From Mycolicibacterium aurum (GTDB taxonomy: Bacteria > Actinomycetota > Actinomycetes > Mycobacteriales > Mycobacteriaceae): DNA of 64,000 bases. Both the position numbers and the translations under genes were made by a program. Below the pieces are notes generated by a model. That model worked only from the letters and a program-made list of their open reading frames with translations, was not told the DNA's origin and did no database searches. Where the stretch lies: the NCBI RefSeq assembly GCF_900637195.1, contig NZ_LR134356.1, positions 2,046,001 through 2,110,000 on the forward strand. Direction: 5' to 3'. Shown here piece after piece: positions 1-8,447 of this stretch; position 1 is the stretch's first letter, and every line of letters starts with the position of its first letter.

Positions 1-872
1 TCGCCAACGGCTTGTTCGAGCCCATCTGGAACCGCAACTTCATCGATCACATCCAGATCGACATCCCCGAAACCCTCGGCCTCGACGAGCGGGCCAATTT
101 CTACGAGAGCACCGGTGCCTACAAGGACATGGTCGTCACCCACCTGTTCCAGGTGATGGCGTTCGTGGTGATGGAGCCGCCCACCGCGCTGGAGCCCCGC
201 GCGATCAGCGAGGAGAAGAACAAGGTCTTCCGGTCCATGCTCCCGATCAAGTGTGCCGACGTGGTTCGCGGCCAGTTCGCCGGTTATCGCGAACTTGACG
301 GTGTGGCAAGGGATTCCGATACCGAGACGTTCATCGCGCTCAAGGTTGGCATCGACAACTGGCGGTGGGCGGGTGTGCCGGTGTACCTGCGTACGGGCAA
401 GCAGTTGGCCGAAGGGATGCGCATCATCTCGATCGCCTTCAAGGAAGCCCCGCGCACGATGTTCCCGGCCGGATCGGGGGTGGGCTCCCAGGGGCCCGAC
501 CATCTGACGTTCGACCTGGCCGACGCGTCGAAGGTCTCGCTGTCGTTCTACGGGAAGAAGCCTGGACCAGGCATGAAGCTGGAGAAGCTGTCGATGCAGT
601 TCTCCACCCAGGAGACCGAACAGGTCGGCGACGTCCTGGAGGCCTACGAGCGCCTGATCCTCGACGCCATGCGCGGCGACCACACGCTGTTCACCACCGC
701 CGAGGGCATCGAATCCCTGTGGGAGCGTTCGGTGGAACTGATCGAGGACCCGCCGCCGGTGAAGCAGTATCAGCCCGGGACGTGGGGCCCCAACTCCATC
801 CACCAGTTGATCGCGCCCAACGCGTGGCGGCTGCCGTTCGAGCGGGCGTGGCGCGAGAAGAAGGCCCGCTGA
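1..872 (+). CDS. zwf: Glucose-6-phosphate 1-dehydrogenase, C-terminal part (5' cut by window edge)
   Basis: This is the last ~290 codons of glucose-6-phosphate dehydrogenase. The frame is open from base 3 (ANGLFEPIWNRN...) with no start inside the window. The enzyme oxidises glucose 6-phosphate to 6-phosphogluconolactone at the head of the cytoplasmic pentose phosphate pathway. The FEPIWNRNFIDH, GAYKDMVVTHLFQ and GVPVYLRTGK stretches are characteristic of the large C-terminal substrate and oligomer domain. The N-terminal dinucleotide fold and catalytic His region lie off-window, so cofactor preference cannot be judged. It converges on the leftward glucan synthase gene with only 9 bases between stops. 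Family call secure; which paralogue (zwf1 or zwf2 type) is not decided. Confidence 0.95.
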   Translation, partial: ANGLFEPIWNRNFIDHIQIDIPETLGLDERANFYESTGAYKDMVVTHLFQVMAFVVMEPPTALEPRAISEEKNKVFRSMLPIKCADVVRGQFAGYRELDGVARDSDTETFIALKVGIDNWRWAGVPVYLRTGKQLAEGMRIISIAFKEAPRTMFPAGSGVGSQGPDHLTFDLADASKVSLSFYGKKPGPGMKLEKLSMQFSTQETEQVGDVLEAYERLILDAMRGDHTLFTTAEGIESLWERSVELIEDPPPVKQYQPGTWGPNSIHQLIAPNAWRLPFERAWREKKAR

Positions 873-881
873 GGTCTGGCG

Positions 882-2114
882 TCACCGCCCCGGCAGCGGG
901 CGTTCCACGATCGGCCGGCGCGGCTGAGCCCGGCGCTCGCCCCGTTTGGCGGCCAGGTACACCTGGCAGGTCTCGGCGGTCACCGTGTGCCACGCGAAGT
1001 CGGACGTGAGCCGCTCCCGCGCGGCCGTGGCCCGCTGCTGCGCCGCCGCGGGCGAGTCGAGCAGCGCGCGCACGGCGTCGGCGAGTGCCGCCACGTCGCC
1101 CGGTGGGTAGGACAGCCCGGTCACACCGTCGATGACGGCTTCGCCGAGCCCGCCCGCGGTGGAGGTCACCAGCGGCGTGCCCGCCGCGGCGGCTTCCAGT
1201 GCGACGATGCCGAACGGCTCGTAGTGGGAGGGCAGAACGGCCGCATCCGCGCGGTGCAGGAGCGCCAGTAGCTGTGAATGATCGACGCGACCAACGAATT
1301 TCGTCGCCTTGAGCACTTTGTGCTTGCGGGCCTGCTCCGTCAGGAAGTCCAGCTGGGTTCCGTCGCCTGCGATCGTGAGGGTGGTGCCCGGGTGGGTGCG
1401 CCGGATCCTGGGCAGCGCGGCGATGGCGTCGTGCACGCCCTTCTCGTACTCCAGGCGGCCGAAATAGAGCAGCTCCGCCGGACCCGGGTGCGGGAGACGA
1501 GCGGCGAACGGCCAACCGTCGGTGTCGATTCCGTTGGGAATGACCGCGATGTCTGCGAGGTCCGGTCCGAACAGCGCGGTGATCTCGTCACGCATCGACG
1601 CCGAGCAGGCGATCAACGAATCCGAGTCGTGCACCAGCCACGACTCCAGCGAGTGCACCTGCCGGCTCACCGCGCCCGAAACCCACCCGGAGTGTCTCCC
1701 CGCCTCGGTGGCGTGGATCGTGGAAACCAAAGGCACGTCGAAGAATTGCGCCAGCGCGACGGCGGGGTTGGCGACCAGCCAGTCGTGGGCGTGCACGATA
1801 TCGGGCCGCCAGTCGGCAAGGACGAGTCCGGCGCGGACCATGGCGTGGCCCATGGCAAGGATCCAGGCCATCATGTCGGTCGCGAAGGTGAACTCGTGCG
1901 GGTCCTCCGCGGCCGCGATCACCCGGACGCCCTCGTGCACCTCGTCGGTGGTCGGATGCGTCTGCGGATCGGTGCCGGTGGGCCGGCGACTGAGTACGAC
2001 GACGTCGTGGCCCGCACGCGCCAGTTCGGTGGCCAGATGGTGCACATGGCGGCCGAGGCCGCCGATCACCACGGGCGGGTACTCCCACGAGACCAGCAGG
2101 ATCTTCAGCCTCAT
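882..2114 (-). CDS. GT4-family alpha-glucan synthase (Rv3032-like)
   Basis: A 410-residue GT-B glycosyltransferase. Seen: N-terminal SWEYPPVVIGGLGRHVHHLA acceptor-side motif, central PNGIDTDGW, FGRLEYEKGVH donor-domain entry, and the retaining-GT4 signature HYEPFGIVALEAAAAGTP with the E-x7-E pair near residues 305-315. Length and sequence match Rv3032, described as the alpha-1,4-glucosyltransferase that elongates the 6-O-methylglucose lipopolysaccharide (MGLP) backbone and also contributes to glycogen-type glucan. The start ATG overlaps the stop of the GH57 gene (ATGA), so the two are translationally coupled. It is the last gene of a three-gene leftward operon. Assignment to the family is strong; exact product is inferred from the mycobacterial homologue. 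Confidence 0.92.
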   Translation of the reverse strand: MRLKILLVSWEYPPVVIGGLGRHVHHLATELARAGHDVVVLSRRPTGTDPQTHPTTDEVHEGVRVIAAAEDPHEFTFATDMMAWILAMGHAMVRAGLVLADWRPDIVHAHDWLVANPAVALAQFFDVPLVSTIHATEAGRHSGWVSGAVSRQVHSLESWLVHDSDSLIACSASMRDEITALFGPDLADIAVIPNGIDTDGWPFAARLPHPGPAELLYFGRLEYEKGVHDAIAALPRIRRTHPGTTLTIAGDGTQLDFLTEQARKHKVLKATKFVGRVDHSQLLALLHRADAAVLPSHYEPFGIVALEAAAAGTPLVTSTAGGLGEAVIDGVTGLSYPPGDVAALADAVRALLDSPAAAQQRATAARERLTSDFAWHTVTAETCQVYLAAKRGERRAQPRRPIVERPLPGR

Positions 2115-3739
2115 GCGCCGGGGAGCCTTCTCGCATCGAGCGCGCCGAACAGGCCGTCGGCGCGATTCCAGCCCGAGGCCAGCCGTTGCGCGTGGTCGTC
2201 GCGGCCCGCCGCCAGCGCCGCGGCGATCTCCCGGGCGGCGTGCGCGTGGAGGTGCGCCCGGTAGCGGGCATAGTCGGCGGCGGAGTCCTTGCTGACCATG
2301 AACGGCCAGTCACTCGACACCGTCAACAACGTCTCGCGCAGGATCTGATCGGCGACGAAATGGCGCGGCGCGGGCGATCCCGATGACACGGCGTGGGCCA
2401 GCGCCTTGTCGACCGTATTCAGCGCCGTGTCGACGACCTCGCTGTTGAGCTGGACCAGGTCGGCAACTTTCTCGCCGTTCCACACCTGCCAGTCCTTGCC
2501 CGAACCCCATGAGCTGGGCGGCAATTCGACCGGCGCACCCACGTAGCCGTCGGCGATCGCGTCCGAGAGGGTGCCGACGCGGACACCGGCGGCCGGCAGG
2601 GCGCGCAACACCCGCTCCAGCCAGACCGGGCCCTCGTACCACCAGTGGCCGAACAATTCGGTGTCGAATGCGGCGACGACGTGCGCGGGCCTGCCGATGC
2701 GCTCACTCTCGGCGGTGAGCCGCTGCCGCACCGTCTCGACGAAGTCGGCCACGTGAACGTCCACCGCGGCGTCCGCGCGGGCGGGGTCATACGGTGCCTT
2801 GTCCTCCGACGCGACGTTGCGGCCGGTCACCCTGGCGGGCTTGAGCCCGGTGGTGTGATCGTAGGTGTGGAAGTCACGGTAGGCCCCGTGGCCGGGGTAG
2901 CCGGACCTCGGCGACCAGACGCGGTAGCTGACCTGCAGATCGCGGCCGAACGCGACGACGCCGGAGCCGTCGACAGGTCGGCCCAGCGCGGTGTCGCCGC
3001 GCAGCGACGGCCCGTCGACCATGAAATGGCTGACCCCTGCCGCGGCGTAGCCGGCTTCCATGCCTGGTGCGTAGGCACATTCGGGCGCCCAGATTCCCGA
3101 CGGGGCGTGGCCGAATCGCGCGCCGGCGTCGGCCCGCCCCTCGCGCAGCGCAAACTCCCGCAGGCGCGGATTCAGCAACGGCTGGAACGGGTGCGCCAGC
3201 GGCCCGCCGAGCAACTCGATAACCTCGCCGTCGAGCAGTTCCCGCACCACGGGGCCGGCGCCGTGACGCCACAGCGTGTCGAACTCACCGAGCTCGCGCT
3301 CGGCCTCGGCGTGTTCGCGGGAACCGAACTGCCGCAATGCTTTCGGCTCAGAGGCCGGTGATCCTCCCGAGGAGGTGCGCACGGATGCGGCTTCCAGGGC
3401 GCGCAGTTGCCAGTTGGCCAGCCAGTGGTTCATGCCCTGCAGGCAGTAGGGGTCGTCCAGCTGGGCGGCCACCACCGGCGTGATGCCGAGAGTCACCAGA
3501 TGCCTGCGGTTCTCGGCAGCCAGCGTGCGCAGCACGCGTACCAGCGGCAGATATGCGGCCGACCAGGACTGGTACAGCCATTCCTCGCCGACCGGCCACC
3601 GTCCGTGATGGGCGAGCCACGGCAGGTGGGTGTGCAGGACCAGCGTGAAGAGCCCGGGGACCGGCTCCGGCGATGTGTTCGCTCCGCACTCCGGCGACTT
3701 GTTCGCTCCGCACTCCGGCGACTTGTTCGCTCCGCTCAC
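2111..3739 (-). CDS. GH57-family glucan branching enzyme-like protein (Rv3031-like)
   Basis: A 542-residue glycoside hydrolase family 57 protein, the usual partner of the adjacent GT4 synthase, proposed to branch the MGLP or glycogen-like glucan. Conserved GH57 regions are visible in order: HTHLPWLAHH near the N-terminus, GGPLAHPFQPLL, GIWAPECAYAPG (Glu is the expected nucleophile) and AAFDTELFGHWWYEG (Asp is the expected acid/base). I place the start at the GTG that overlaps the TGA of the upstream methyltransferase (GTGA). The frame stays open for 39 more codons upstream, but that part is Arg-rich shadow of the methyltransferase. The first ~25 residues are three copies of an 8-residue unit (GANKSPEC-like) encoded by a 24-bp tandem repeat, which I do not recall from the family. 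The start could therefore lie after the repeat, at VPGLFTLVLH. Confidence 0.88.
   Translation of the reverse strand: MSGANKSPECGANKSPECGANTSPEPVPGLFTLVLHTHLPWLAHHGRWPVGEEWLYQSWSAAYLPLVRVLRTLAAENRRHLVTLGITPVVAAQLDDPYCLQGMNHWLANWQLRALEAASVRTSSGGSPASEPKALRQFGSREHAEAERELGEFDTLWRHGAGPVVRELLDGEVIELLGGPLAHPFQPLLNPRLREFALREGRADAGARFGHAPSGIWAPECAYAPGMEAGYAAAGVSHFMVDGPSLRGDTALGRPVDGSGVVAFGRDLQVSYRVWSPRSGYPGHGAYRDFHTYDHTTGLKPARVTGRNVASEDKAPYDPARADAAVDVHVADFVETVRQRLTAESERIGRPAHVVAAFDTELFGHWWYEGPVWLERVLRALPAAGVRVGTLSDAIADGYVGAPVELPPSSWGSGKDWQVWNGEKVADLVQLNSEVVDTALNTVDKALAHAVSSGSPAPRHFVADQILRETLLTVSSDWPFMVSKDSAADYARYRAHLHAHAAREIAAALAAGRDDHAQRLASGWNRADGLFGALDARRLPGA
3663..3734 (-). repeat. 24-bp tandem repeat, three copies, inside the GH57 gene start
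   Basis: Units at 3711-3734 and 3687-3710 are identical (plus strand CACTCCGGCGACTTGTTCGC then TCCG). The unit at 3663-3686 differs at four positions. In the coding sense they encode an in-frame 8-residue repeat GANKSPEC / GANKSPEC / GANTSPEP directly after the start codon. The array lies exactly at the junction between the methyltransferase stop and the GH57 domain. Confidence 0.95.
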
Positions 3740-4512
3740 GGACGCACCGCGATCGCCACCAGATCGAGGCTGTCGTCGATGTCCCGCTCGGCGGTGCGCA
3801 GCTCGAAGTCGTCGACGGTGACGGATTCGACATCGGCGAGCAGCGCGGCCGGCCATGGGGCATCGGCCAGCGCACGTGCGATCTGCGCGTCGATGATCGA
3901 GCCGCCGTGACGGGCGTCGATCTCGGCGAGCTGCGGGCCGTGAAAGACCCCGAGCATGGACTCCAGGGCGAAGCCCGCCGACTCGAGGAGTTCGGTGAGT
4001 TCGGCCGCGTTGAGTTCACGGGTGTGGAACGGGTTGACGGGGGTGTCGAGCCCGGGGGAGAAGGTGATCCGGTTGGGGGTCGACATCAGCAGCACCCCGC
4101 CGGGACGCAGGACCCGGGCGCACTCGGCGACGAACTGGCCCTGATCCCACAGGTGTTCGATCACCTGGAAGTTCACCACCACGTCGACGGCACCGTCCGG
4201 GAGCGGCAGCTCGGCAAGATTCCCGTGGCGCATGTCGACGCGGGGATACCGCCTGCGGATGTGGGTGACCGCGGACTCGTCGTAATCGAGACCGATGACC
4301 CGGCGGGCCACATCGGCGATGAGGTCGGCGCCGTATCCCTCGCCTGCGCCCGCCTCGAGGACGTCGCGGTCACGGCAGCGCTCGAGCAGCCGGCGGTACA
4401 CCACCTCGTGGCGGCGAAACCAGTAGTTCTCCTCCGCCAGGCCGGGGATCGTCCGCTCGCCGGTGAGGGGCAGGCCCGGATCGCCCGCCGACCCGGCAAC
4501 ATGTGCGCTCAT
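3736..4512 (-). CDS. SAM-dependent methyltransferase of the MGLP cluster (Rv3030-like)
   Basis: A 258-residue class I methyltransferase. Motif I is VLEAGAGEGYGADLIA, the acidic end of beta-2 is VIGLDYDES, and the post-motif segment VVNFQVIEHLWDQGQFV with LRPGGVLLMSTPN is of the UbiE/Methyltransf_11 type. Its position as first gene of the operon with the GH57 and GT4 genes matches Rv3030, proposed to O-methylate glucose units of MGLP; that role is inferred. Translation probably starts at the ATG at 4512, 8 bases after a TAGCCT -10 hexamer. The stop overlaps the next gene's GTG, indicating coupling of the three cistrons. Confidence 0.85.
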   Translation of the reverse strand: MSAHVAGSAGDPGLPLTGERTIPGLAEENYWFRRHEVVYRRLLERCRDRDVLEAGAGEGYGADLIADVARRVIGLDYDESAVTHIRRRYPRVDMRHGNLAELPLPDGAVDVVVNFQVIEHLWDQGQFVAECARVLRPGGVLLMSTPNRITFSPGLDTPVNPFHTRELNAAELTELLESAGFALESMLGVFHGPQLAEIDARHGGSIIDAQIARALADAPWPAALLADVESVTVDDFELRTAERDIDDSLDLVAIAVRP

Positions 4513-4526
4513 TGCAAGGCAGGCTA
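4512..4526 (-). promoter_or_regulatory. Leaderless-type -10 (TAGCCT) for the MGLP operon
   Basis: On the minus strand TAGCCT (4526-4521) is followed by 8 bases and the ATG at 4512, so transcription would start at or next to the start codon. No Shine-Dalgarno is present in the short gap. Confidence 0.55.
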
Positions 4527-4630
4527 ACCCCTAACCGACCGGCGACGAACACTTCCTGATCTTGACCTGATCGCGGGGCTGGTGGATCGCAAACTTCGAC
4601 CAGCTATGGTGTTTCTGCGGAGCACTCTAA

Positions 4631-4646
4631 GTTACTTGCGGGTAAC
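4631..4646. promoter_or_regulatory. Inverted repeat GTTAC-N6-GTAAC upstream of etfBA
   Basis: A perfect 5-bp dyad (4631-4635 and 4642-4646, spacer TTGCGG) lies about 75 bases before the etfB start, in the 206-base divergent gap between the methyltransferase and etfB. It overlaps two TANNNT hexamers (TAAGTT at 4629, TAACAT at 4643), so it could be an operator over the etf promoter. The regulator is unknown. The rest of the gap shows no gene. Confidence 0.35.
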
Positions 4647-4718
4647 ATGGGGGTACCTGCATCAAACGTGGTATGGCGGGTCGGCTACCGGCCCCTGCGA
4701 GGAGGACGAACCAGAGTC

Positions 4719-5510
4719 ATGACGAACATCGTGGTCCTGATCAAACAGGTCCCAGACACATGGTCTGAGCGCAAGCTGTCCGAGGGTGATTGGACCCTGG
4801 ACCGGGAGGCCGCCGACGCCGTGCTCGACGAGATCAACGAGCGCGCCGTCGAAGAAGCGCTCCTGATCAAGGAGCGGGACGGCGGCGACAGCACCGTCAC
4901 CGTGCTCACCGCCGGCCCCGAGCGCGCCACCGAGGCGATCCGCAAGGCGCTGTCGATGGGCGCCGACAAAGCCGTCCACCTGGTCGACGAGGGCATGCAC
5001 GGTTCCGACATGGTGCAGACGGGCTGGGCCCTGGCCCGCGCGCTGGGCACCATCGAGGGAACCGAGCTGGTCATCGCAGGTAACGAGGCCACCGACGGCA
5101 CCGGCGGCGCGGTCCCGGCCATCATCGCCGAGTACCTGGGCCTGCCCCAGCTGACCCACGTGCGCAAGCTGACCGTCGAGGGCGGCAAGGTCACCGCCGA
5201 GCGCGAGACCGACGACGGCCTGTTCACGCTCGAGGCGAGCCTGCCCGCGGTTGTCAGTGTCAACGAGAAGATCAACGAGCCCCGCTTCCCGTCCTTCAAG
5301 GGCATCATGGCCGCCAAGAAGAAGGAAGTGACCACGCTCACGCTGGCGGAGATCGGTGTCGAGGCCGACGAGGTGGGCGTTGCCAACGCCGGCTCCAAGG
5401 TGCTCTCGTCGACGCCGAAGCCGCCCAAGACCGCGGGCGAGAAGGTCACCGACGAAGGTGAAGGCGGCAAGAAGGTCGCCGAGTACCTGGTCGCGCAAAA
5501 AGTCATCTAA
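4719..5510 (+). CDS. etfB: Electron transfer flavoprotein beta subunit
   Basis: A 263-residue ETF beta subunit (FixA). With EtfA it accepts electrons from acyl-CoA and other flavin dehydrogenases in the cytoplasm and passes them to ETF-quinone oxidoreductase. Visible: N-terminal NIVVLIKQVPDTW, the GADKAVHLVDE segment, and the ETF beta signature region VSVNEKINEPRFPSFKGIMAAKKKEV. I chose ATG 4719 because AGGAGGA at 4700-4706 precedes it and the family alignment begins at MTNIVVLIK. The frame also contains an ATG at 4647 that would add 24 atypical residues. It is followed 46 bases later by etfA, the standard fixAB arrangement (Rv3029c-Rv3028c). Confidence 0.96.
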   Translation: MTNIVVLIKQVPDTWSERKLSEGDWTLDREAADAVLDEINERAVEEALLIKERDGGDSTVTVLTAGPERATEAIRKALSMGADKAVHLVDEGMHGSDMVQTGWALARALGTIEGTELVIAGNEATDGTGGAVPAIIAEYLGLPQLTHVRKLTVEGGKVTAERETDDGLFTLEASLPAVVSVNEKINEPRFPSFKGIMAAKKKEVTTLTLAEIGVEADEVGVANAGSKVLSSTPKPPKTAGEKVTDEGEGGKKVAEYLVAQKVI

Positions 5511-5556
5511 GACAACCCCTGACAATCACTGACAGACATAGAGGCAAACGAAACCC

Positions 5557-6513
5557 ATGGCTGAAGTACTCGTGCTCGTCGAGCACGCCGAAGGTGCGCT
5601 GAAGAAAGTCACCGCCGAACTGATCACCGCCGCCCGTGTCCTGGGTGAGCCCGTCGCGGTCGTGGTGGGCAAGCCCGGCACCGCCGAGCCCCTCACCGAA
5701 GGACTCAAGGCTGCAGGCGCCGCCAAGATCTACGTCGCCGAGTCCGACGACGCGGAGAACTACCTGATCACCCCCTACGTCGACGTGCTCGCCGCGCTCG
5801 CCGAATCCGCCTCCCCGGCCGGGGTGTTGCTGGCGGCCAGCGCCGACGGCAAGGAGATCGCAGGGCGGCTCGCCGCACGCATCGGCTCGGGTGTGCTGAC
5901 CGACGTCGTCGAGGTCAAGGAGGGTGGCAAGGCCATCCACTCGATCTTCGGTGGCGCCTACACCGTCGAGGCCGAGGCTGTCGGCGACACCCCGGTGATC
6001 ACGCTGCGTCCCGGTTCGATCGAGGCGGAACCGGCCGATGGCGCCGGTGAGGTCGTGTCCGTCGAGGTGCCCGCACCCGCCGAGAACGCCACCAAGATCA
6101 CCTCGCGGGAACCTGCCGTGGCGGGCGACCGTCCGGAGCTCACCGAGGCGACCGTCGTCGTGTCCGGCGGCCGCGGTGTCGGCAGCGCCGACAACTTCAC
6201 CGTCGTCGAAGAGCTGGCGGATTCCCTCGGCGGCGCCGTCGGAGCCTCGCGTGCCGCGGTCGACTCCGGCTACTACCCGGGCCAGTTCCAGGTCGGCCAG
6301 ACCGGTAAGACCGTGTCCCCGCAGCTGTACATCGCCCTGGGCATTTCGGGTGCCATCCAGCACCGCGCCGGTATGCAGACGTCGAAGACGATCATCGCGG
6401 TCAACAAGGACGAAGAGGCGCCGATCTTCGAGATCGCCGATCTCGGCATCGTCGGCGACCTGTTCAAGGTCACCCCGCAGCTGACCGAGGCTGTGAAGGC
6501 CCGCAAGGGTTAG
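5557..6513 (+). CDS. etfA: Electron transfer flavoprotein alpha subunit
   Basis: A 318-residue ETF alpha subunit (FixB). The N-terminal [12 protein letters not shown] half is the Rossmann-like domain shared with EtfB. The C-terminal half has the FAD-binding signature [11 protein letters not shown], then [45 protein letters not shown], with the Arg/Ser/Gln/His contacts to FAD expected of the family. It forms a heterodimer with EtfB encoded just upstream. A GAGG at about 5540 serves as a weak ribosome site. A strong rho-independent terminator follows 26 bases after the stop, closing the etfBA operon. Confidence 0.97.
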   Translation: MAEVLVLVEHAEGALKKVTAELITAARVLGEPVAVVVGKPGTAEPLTEGLKAAGAAKIYVAESDDAENYLITPYVDVLAALAESASPAGVLLAASADGKEIAGRLAARIGSGVLTDVVEVKEGGKAIHSIFGGAYTVEAEAVGDTPVITLRPGSIEAEPADGAGEVVSVEVPAPAENATKITSREPAVAGDRPELTEATVVVSGGRGVGSADNFTVVEELADSLGGAVGASRAAVDSGYYPGQFQVGQTGKTVSPQLYIALGISGAIQHRAGMQTSKTIIAVNKDEEAPIFEIADLGIVGDLFKVTPQLTEAVKARKG

Positions 6514-6539
6514 ATCCGCAGCTCACGCACCACCCGAAG

Positions 6540-6569
6540 GCCCCCACCTCACCCGAGGTGGGGGCTTTT
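6540..6569 (+). terminator. Intrinsic terminator after etfA
   Basis: Perfect 11-bp stem GCCCCCACCTC / GAGGTGGGGGC with loop ACCC, followed by TTTT (6566-6569). Confidence 0.92.
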
Positions 6570-6684
6570 GCGTGGGGCGGCCCGCTCCGGGCCACTCCAA
6601 GCCACTCCCAACCGTCACCTAGCGCTCATGAACACGTCACGTCTCGATTGCCGACGCGCCCGACGGCTCCGCGACCGTGCAGGC

Positions 6685-7542
6685 ATGAGCGCTGTTTCCG
6701 TACTCATCCCTAGCGACAACCCAGGCACCCGCGCGTCGGGAGTACCCCGGTACTCGATGCTGCTGTGCACCGACGCCGACTCGATCGAGGCGGCGCAACG
6801 TCTGCGCCACGACGTGTTCACCTCTGAGCCGGGATTCACCCTCACTGACGACGGCAGGGACGGCCGCTCGGGCGGTCTGGACGCGGACCGCTTCGACGAA
6901 TACTGCGACCACCTGCTGGTGCGTGACGACGACACCGGCGAACTCGTCGGCTGTTACCGCATGCTGCCGCCGCCCGGTGCGATCGCCGCAGGCGGCCTGT
7001 ACACGGCAACCGAGTTCGACATTGCCGCGCTCGACGCGCTGCGGCCGTCTCTGGTGGAGATGGGCCGGGCCGTCGTGCGGGAAGACCACCGCAACGGCGC
7101 CGTGGTGCTCTTGATGTGGGGCGGGATCCTCGCCTACCTCGACCGCAGCGGCTACGACTATGTGACGGGCTGCGTGTCGGTGCCCGTCACGGACCCGCAC
7201 GGGCAGCACCCGGCCGGCAGCCAGCTGCGCGGGGTCCGCGACTTCGTCCTGCGCCGGCATGCCGCGCCGGCCGAACACACCGTCCACCCGTACCGGCCGG
7301 TGGTCGTCGGCGGTCGTCGACTCGACGACATCGAGCCGCCCGCCCGGGTCAGCGTGCCCGCCCTGATGCGCGGCTACCTCCGTCTGGGCGCGCAGGTGTG
7401 CGGCGAACCCGCCCACGACCCCGACTTCGGGGTGGGCGACTTCCCGGCACTGCTGGACAAGCGCCGCGCGGACACCCGGTACCTGAAGCGACTCCGGTCG
7501 GCCGGGGCGGCGACGGCGATCGCGAACGGGGATGCCTCATGA
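6685..7542 (+). CDS. N-acyltransferase of the GNAT-like OlsB / autoinducer-synthase type (Rv3027c-like)
   Basis: A 285-residue protein with the features of the Acetyltransf_5 (OlsB, ornithine-acyl-ACP N-acyltransferase) group: RLRHDVFTSEPGF early on, DRFDEYCDHLLVRDDDTGELVGCYRML, and LVEMGRAVVREDHRNGAVVLLMWGGI, where the E-x-GR-x-V core resembles the acyl-ACP binding strand. OlsB transfers a 3-hydroxyacyl chain to ornithine in the first step of ornithine-lipid synthesis; activity here is inferred, and the amine acceptor could be another amino acid. The next gene is a PlsC-type acyltransferase overlapping by ATGA, the order expected of an olsB-olsA pair. The start is uncertain: ATG 6685 is chosen, and ATG 6628 is also in frame. 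Confidence 0.75.
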   Translation: MSAVSVLIPSDNPGTRASGVPRYSMLLCTDADSIEAAQRLRHDVFTSEPGFTLTDDGRDGRSGGLDADRFDEYCDHLLVRDDDTGELVGCYRMLPPPGAIAAGGLYTATEFDIAALDALRPSLVEMGRAVVREDHRNGAVVLLMWGGILAYLDRSGYDYVTGCVSVPVTDPHGQHPAGSQLRGVRDFVLRRHAAPAEHTVHPYRPVVVGGRRLDDIEPPARVSVPALMRGYLRLGAQVCGEPAHDPDFGVGDFPALLDKRRADTRYLKRLRSAGAATAIANGDAS

Positions 7543-8399
7543 CCATCGCAGCAGAACATGCCTGGTTGCAGCGAGCCACCTGTGACGCCGGTTGCGTGCA
7601 CGCCGGTGCCGACGTGTCGGGGCGGCGCTGGCTGGTCGCCGTCCGCACCGCGGCGCGCGTGATCGCGGCCGCGGCGCTCTTCTGCGGAGTGTGGATCCTG
7701 GCCGTTCCGATGCCGGGTCGGTCGCACCTTCAGCGCGGGTACTGCCGGCTGATGCTGCGCAGCCTCGGCGTACGGATGTCGGTGTCGGGCGGGCCGATCC
7801 GCAACCTGCGCGGCGTGCTGGTGGTCAGCGGACATGTGTCGTGGCTGGACATCTTCACGATCGGCACGGTGCTGCCGGGGTCGTTCGTGGCGCGCGCGGA
7901 CCTGGTCGACTGGCCGGCGCTCGGCCCGATCGTGCGGATCATGAGGGTCATCCCCATCGACCGCGCCCGGCTTCGCAGGCTCCCGTCGGTGGTGGCTGCC
8001 GTCGCCGACCGGTTGCGCGACGGGCACACCGTCGTCGCATTCCCGGAGGGCACGACGTGGTGCGGCCTCGGGTACGGACGGTTCCGCCCGGCGATGTTCC
8101 AGGCGGCGATCGACGCAGGCCGGCCGGTACAACCGCTGCGGTTGAGCTATCGCCACCGGGATGGGCGCCCCTCCACGGTGCCTGCGTTCGTGGGCGACGA
8201 CTCGCTGCTGACCTCCATCCGGCGGGTCATCACCGCCCGCCGCACCGTGTGCCACATCGCCGTCGAGTCCCTGCAGTTGCCGGGGGAGGACCGGCGTGAG
8301 CTGGCGGCCCGCTGCGAGGCTGCGGTACGCGGCGCCGCGGCGTCGTCGACAGCATCGACGACTCCCGGGTGCGGCCAGGGTCACGCGCTCGTCGCCTGA
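7539..8399 (+). CDS. PlsC-family acyltransferase (OlsA/LPA acyltransferase-like, Rv3026c-like)
   Basis: A 286-residue 1-acyl-glycerol-3-phosphate acyltransferase superfamily member. There is one N-terminal membrane segment (about residues 32-48, RVIAAAALFCGVWILAV). Catalytic HX4D is seen as SGHVSWLDI, the region with IPIDRARLRRL follows, and the glycerophosphate-binding FPEGTTW is present. It would acylate a lyso-lipid at the membrane. The ATG overlaps the stop of the OlsB-like gene, so the two enzymes are co-produced. An OlsA-type role (O-acylation of lyso-ornithine lipid) is a context inference; a generic LPA acyltransferase is the alternative. Confidence 0.82.
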   Translation: MTIAAEHAWLQRATCDAGCVHAGADVSGRRWLVAVRTAARVIAAAALFCGVWILAVPMPGRSHLQRGYCRLMLRSLGVRMSVSGGPIRNLRGVLVVSGHVSWLDIFTIGTVLPGSFVARADLVDWPALGPIVRIMRVIPIDRARLRRLPSVVAAVADRLRDGHTVVAFPEGTTWCGLGYGRFRPAMFQAAIDAGRPVQPLRLSYRHRDGRPSTVPAFVGDDSLLTSIRRVITARRTVCHIAVESLQLPGEDRRELAARCEAAVRGAAASSTASTTPGCGQGHALVA

Positions 8400-8429
8400 G
8401 CGCGGTACAGAGGTCCCGCTCGCGACAGC

Positions 8430-8447
8430 TATTCTGGAACGGCTATG
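8430..8447 (+). promoter_or_regulatory. Leaderless-type -10 (TATTCT) for the cysteine desulfurase gene
   Basis: TATTCT at 8430-8435 lies 9 bases before the ATG at 8445; no ribosome site lies between them. Confidence 0.55.

Noticed and set aside
3687-3734. 24-bp repeats considered as a CRISPR or regulatory iteron set
   Set aside because: No spacers and only three copies, inside a coding start; better explained as a protein-coding tandem repeat.
4647-4718. 24-residue N-terminal extension of etfB from the ATG at 4647
   Set aside because: Sequence is atypical for EtfB and a good Shine-Dalgarno precedes ATG 4719.
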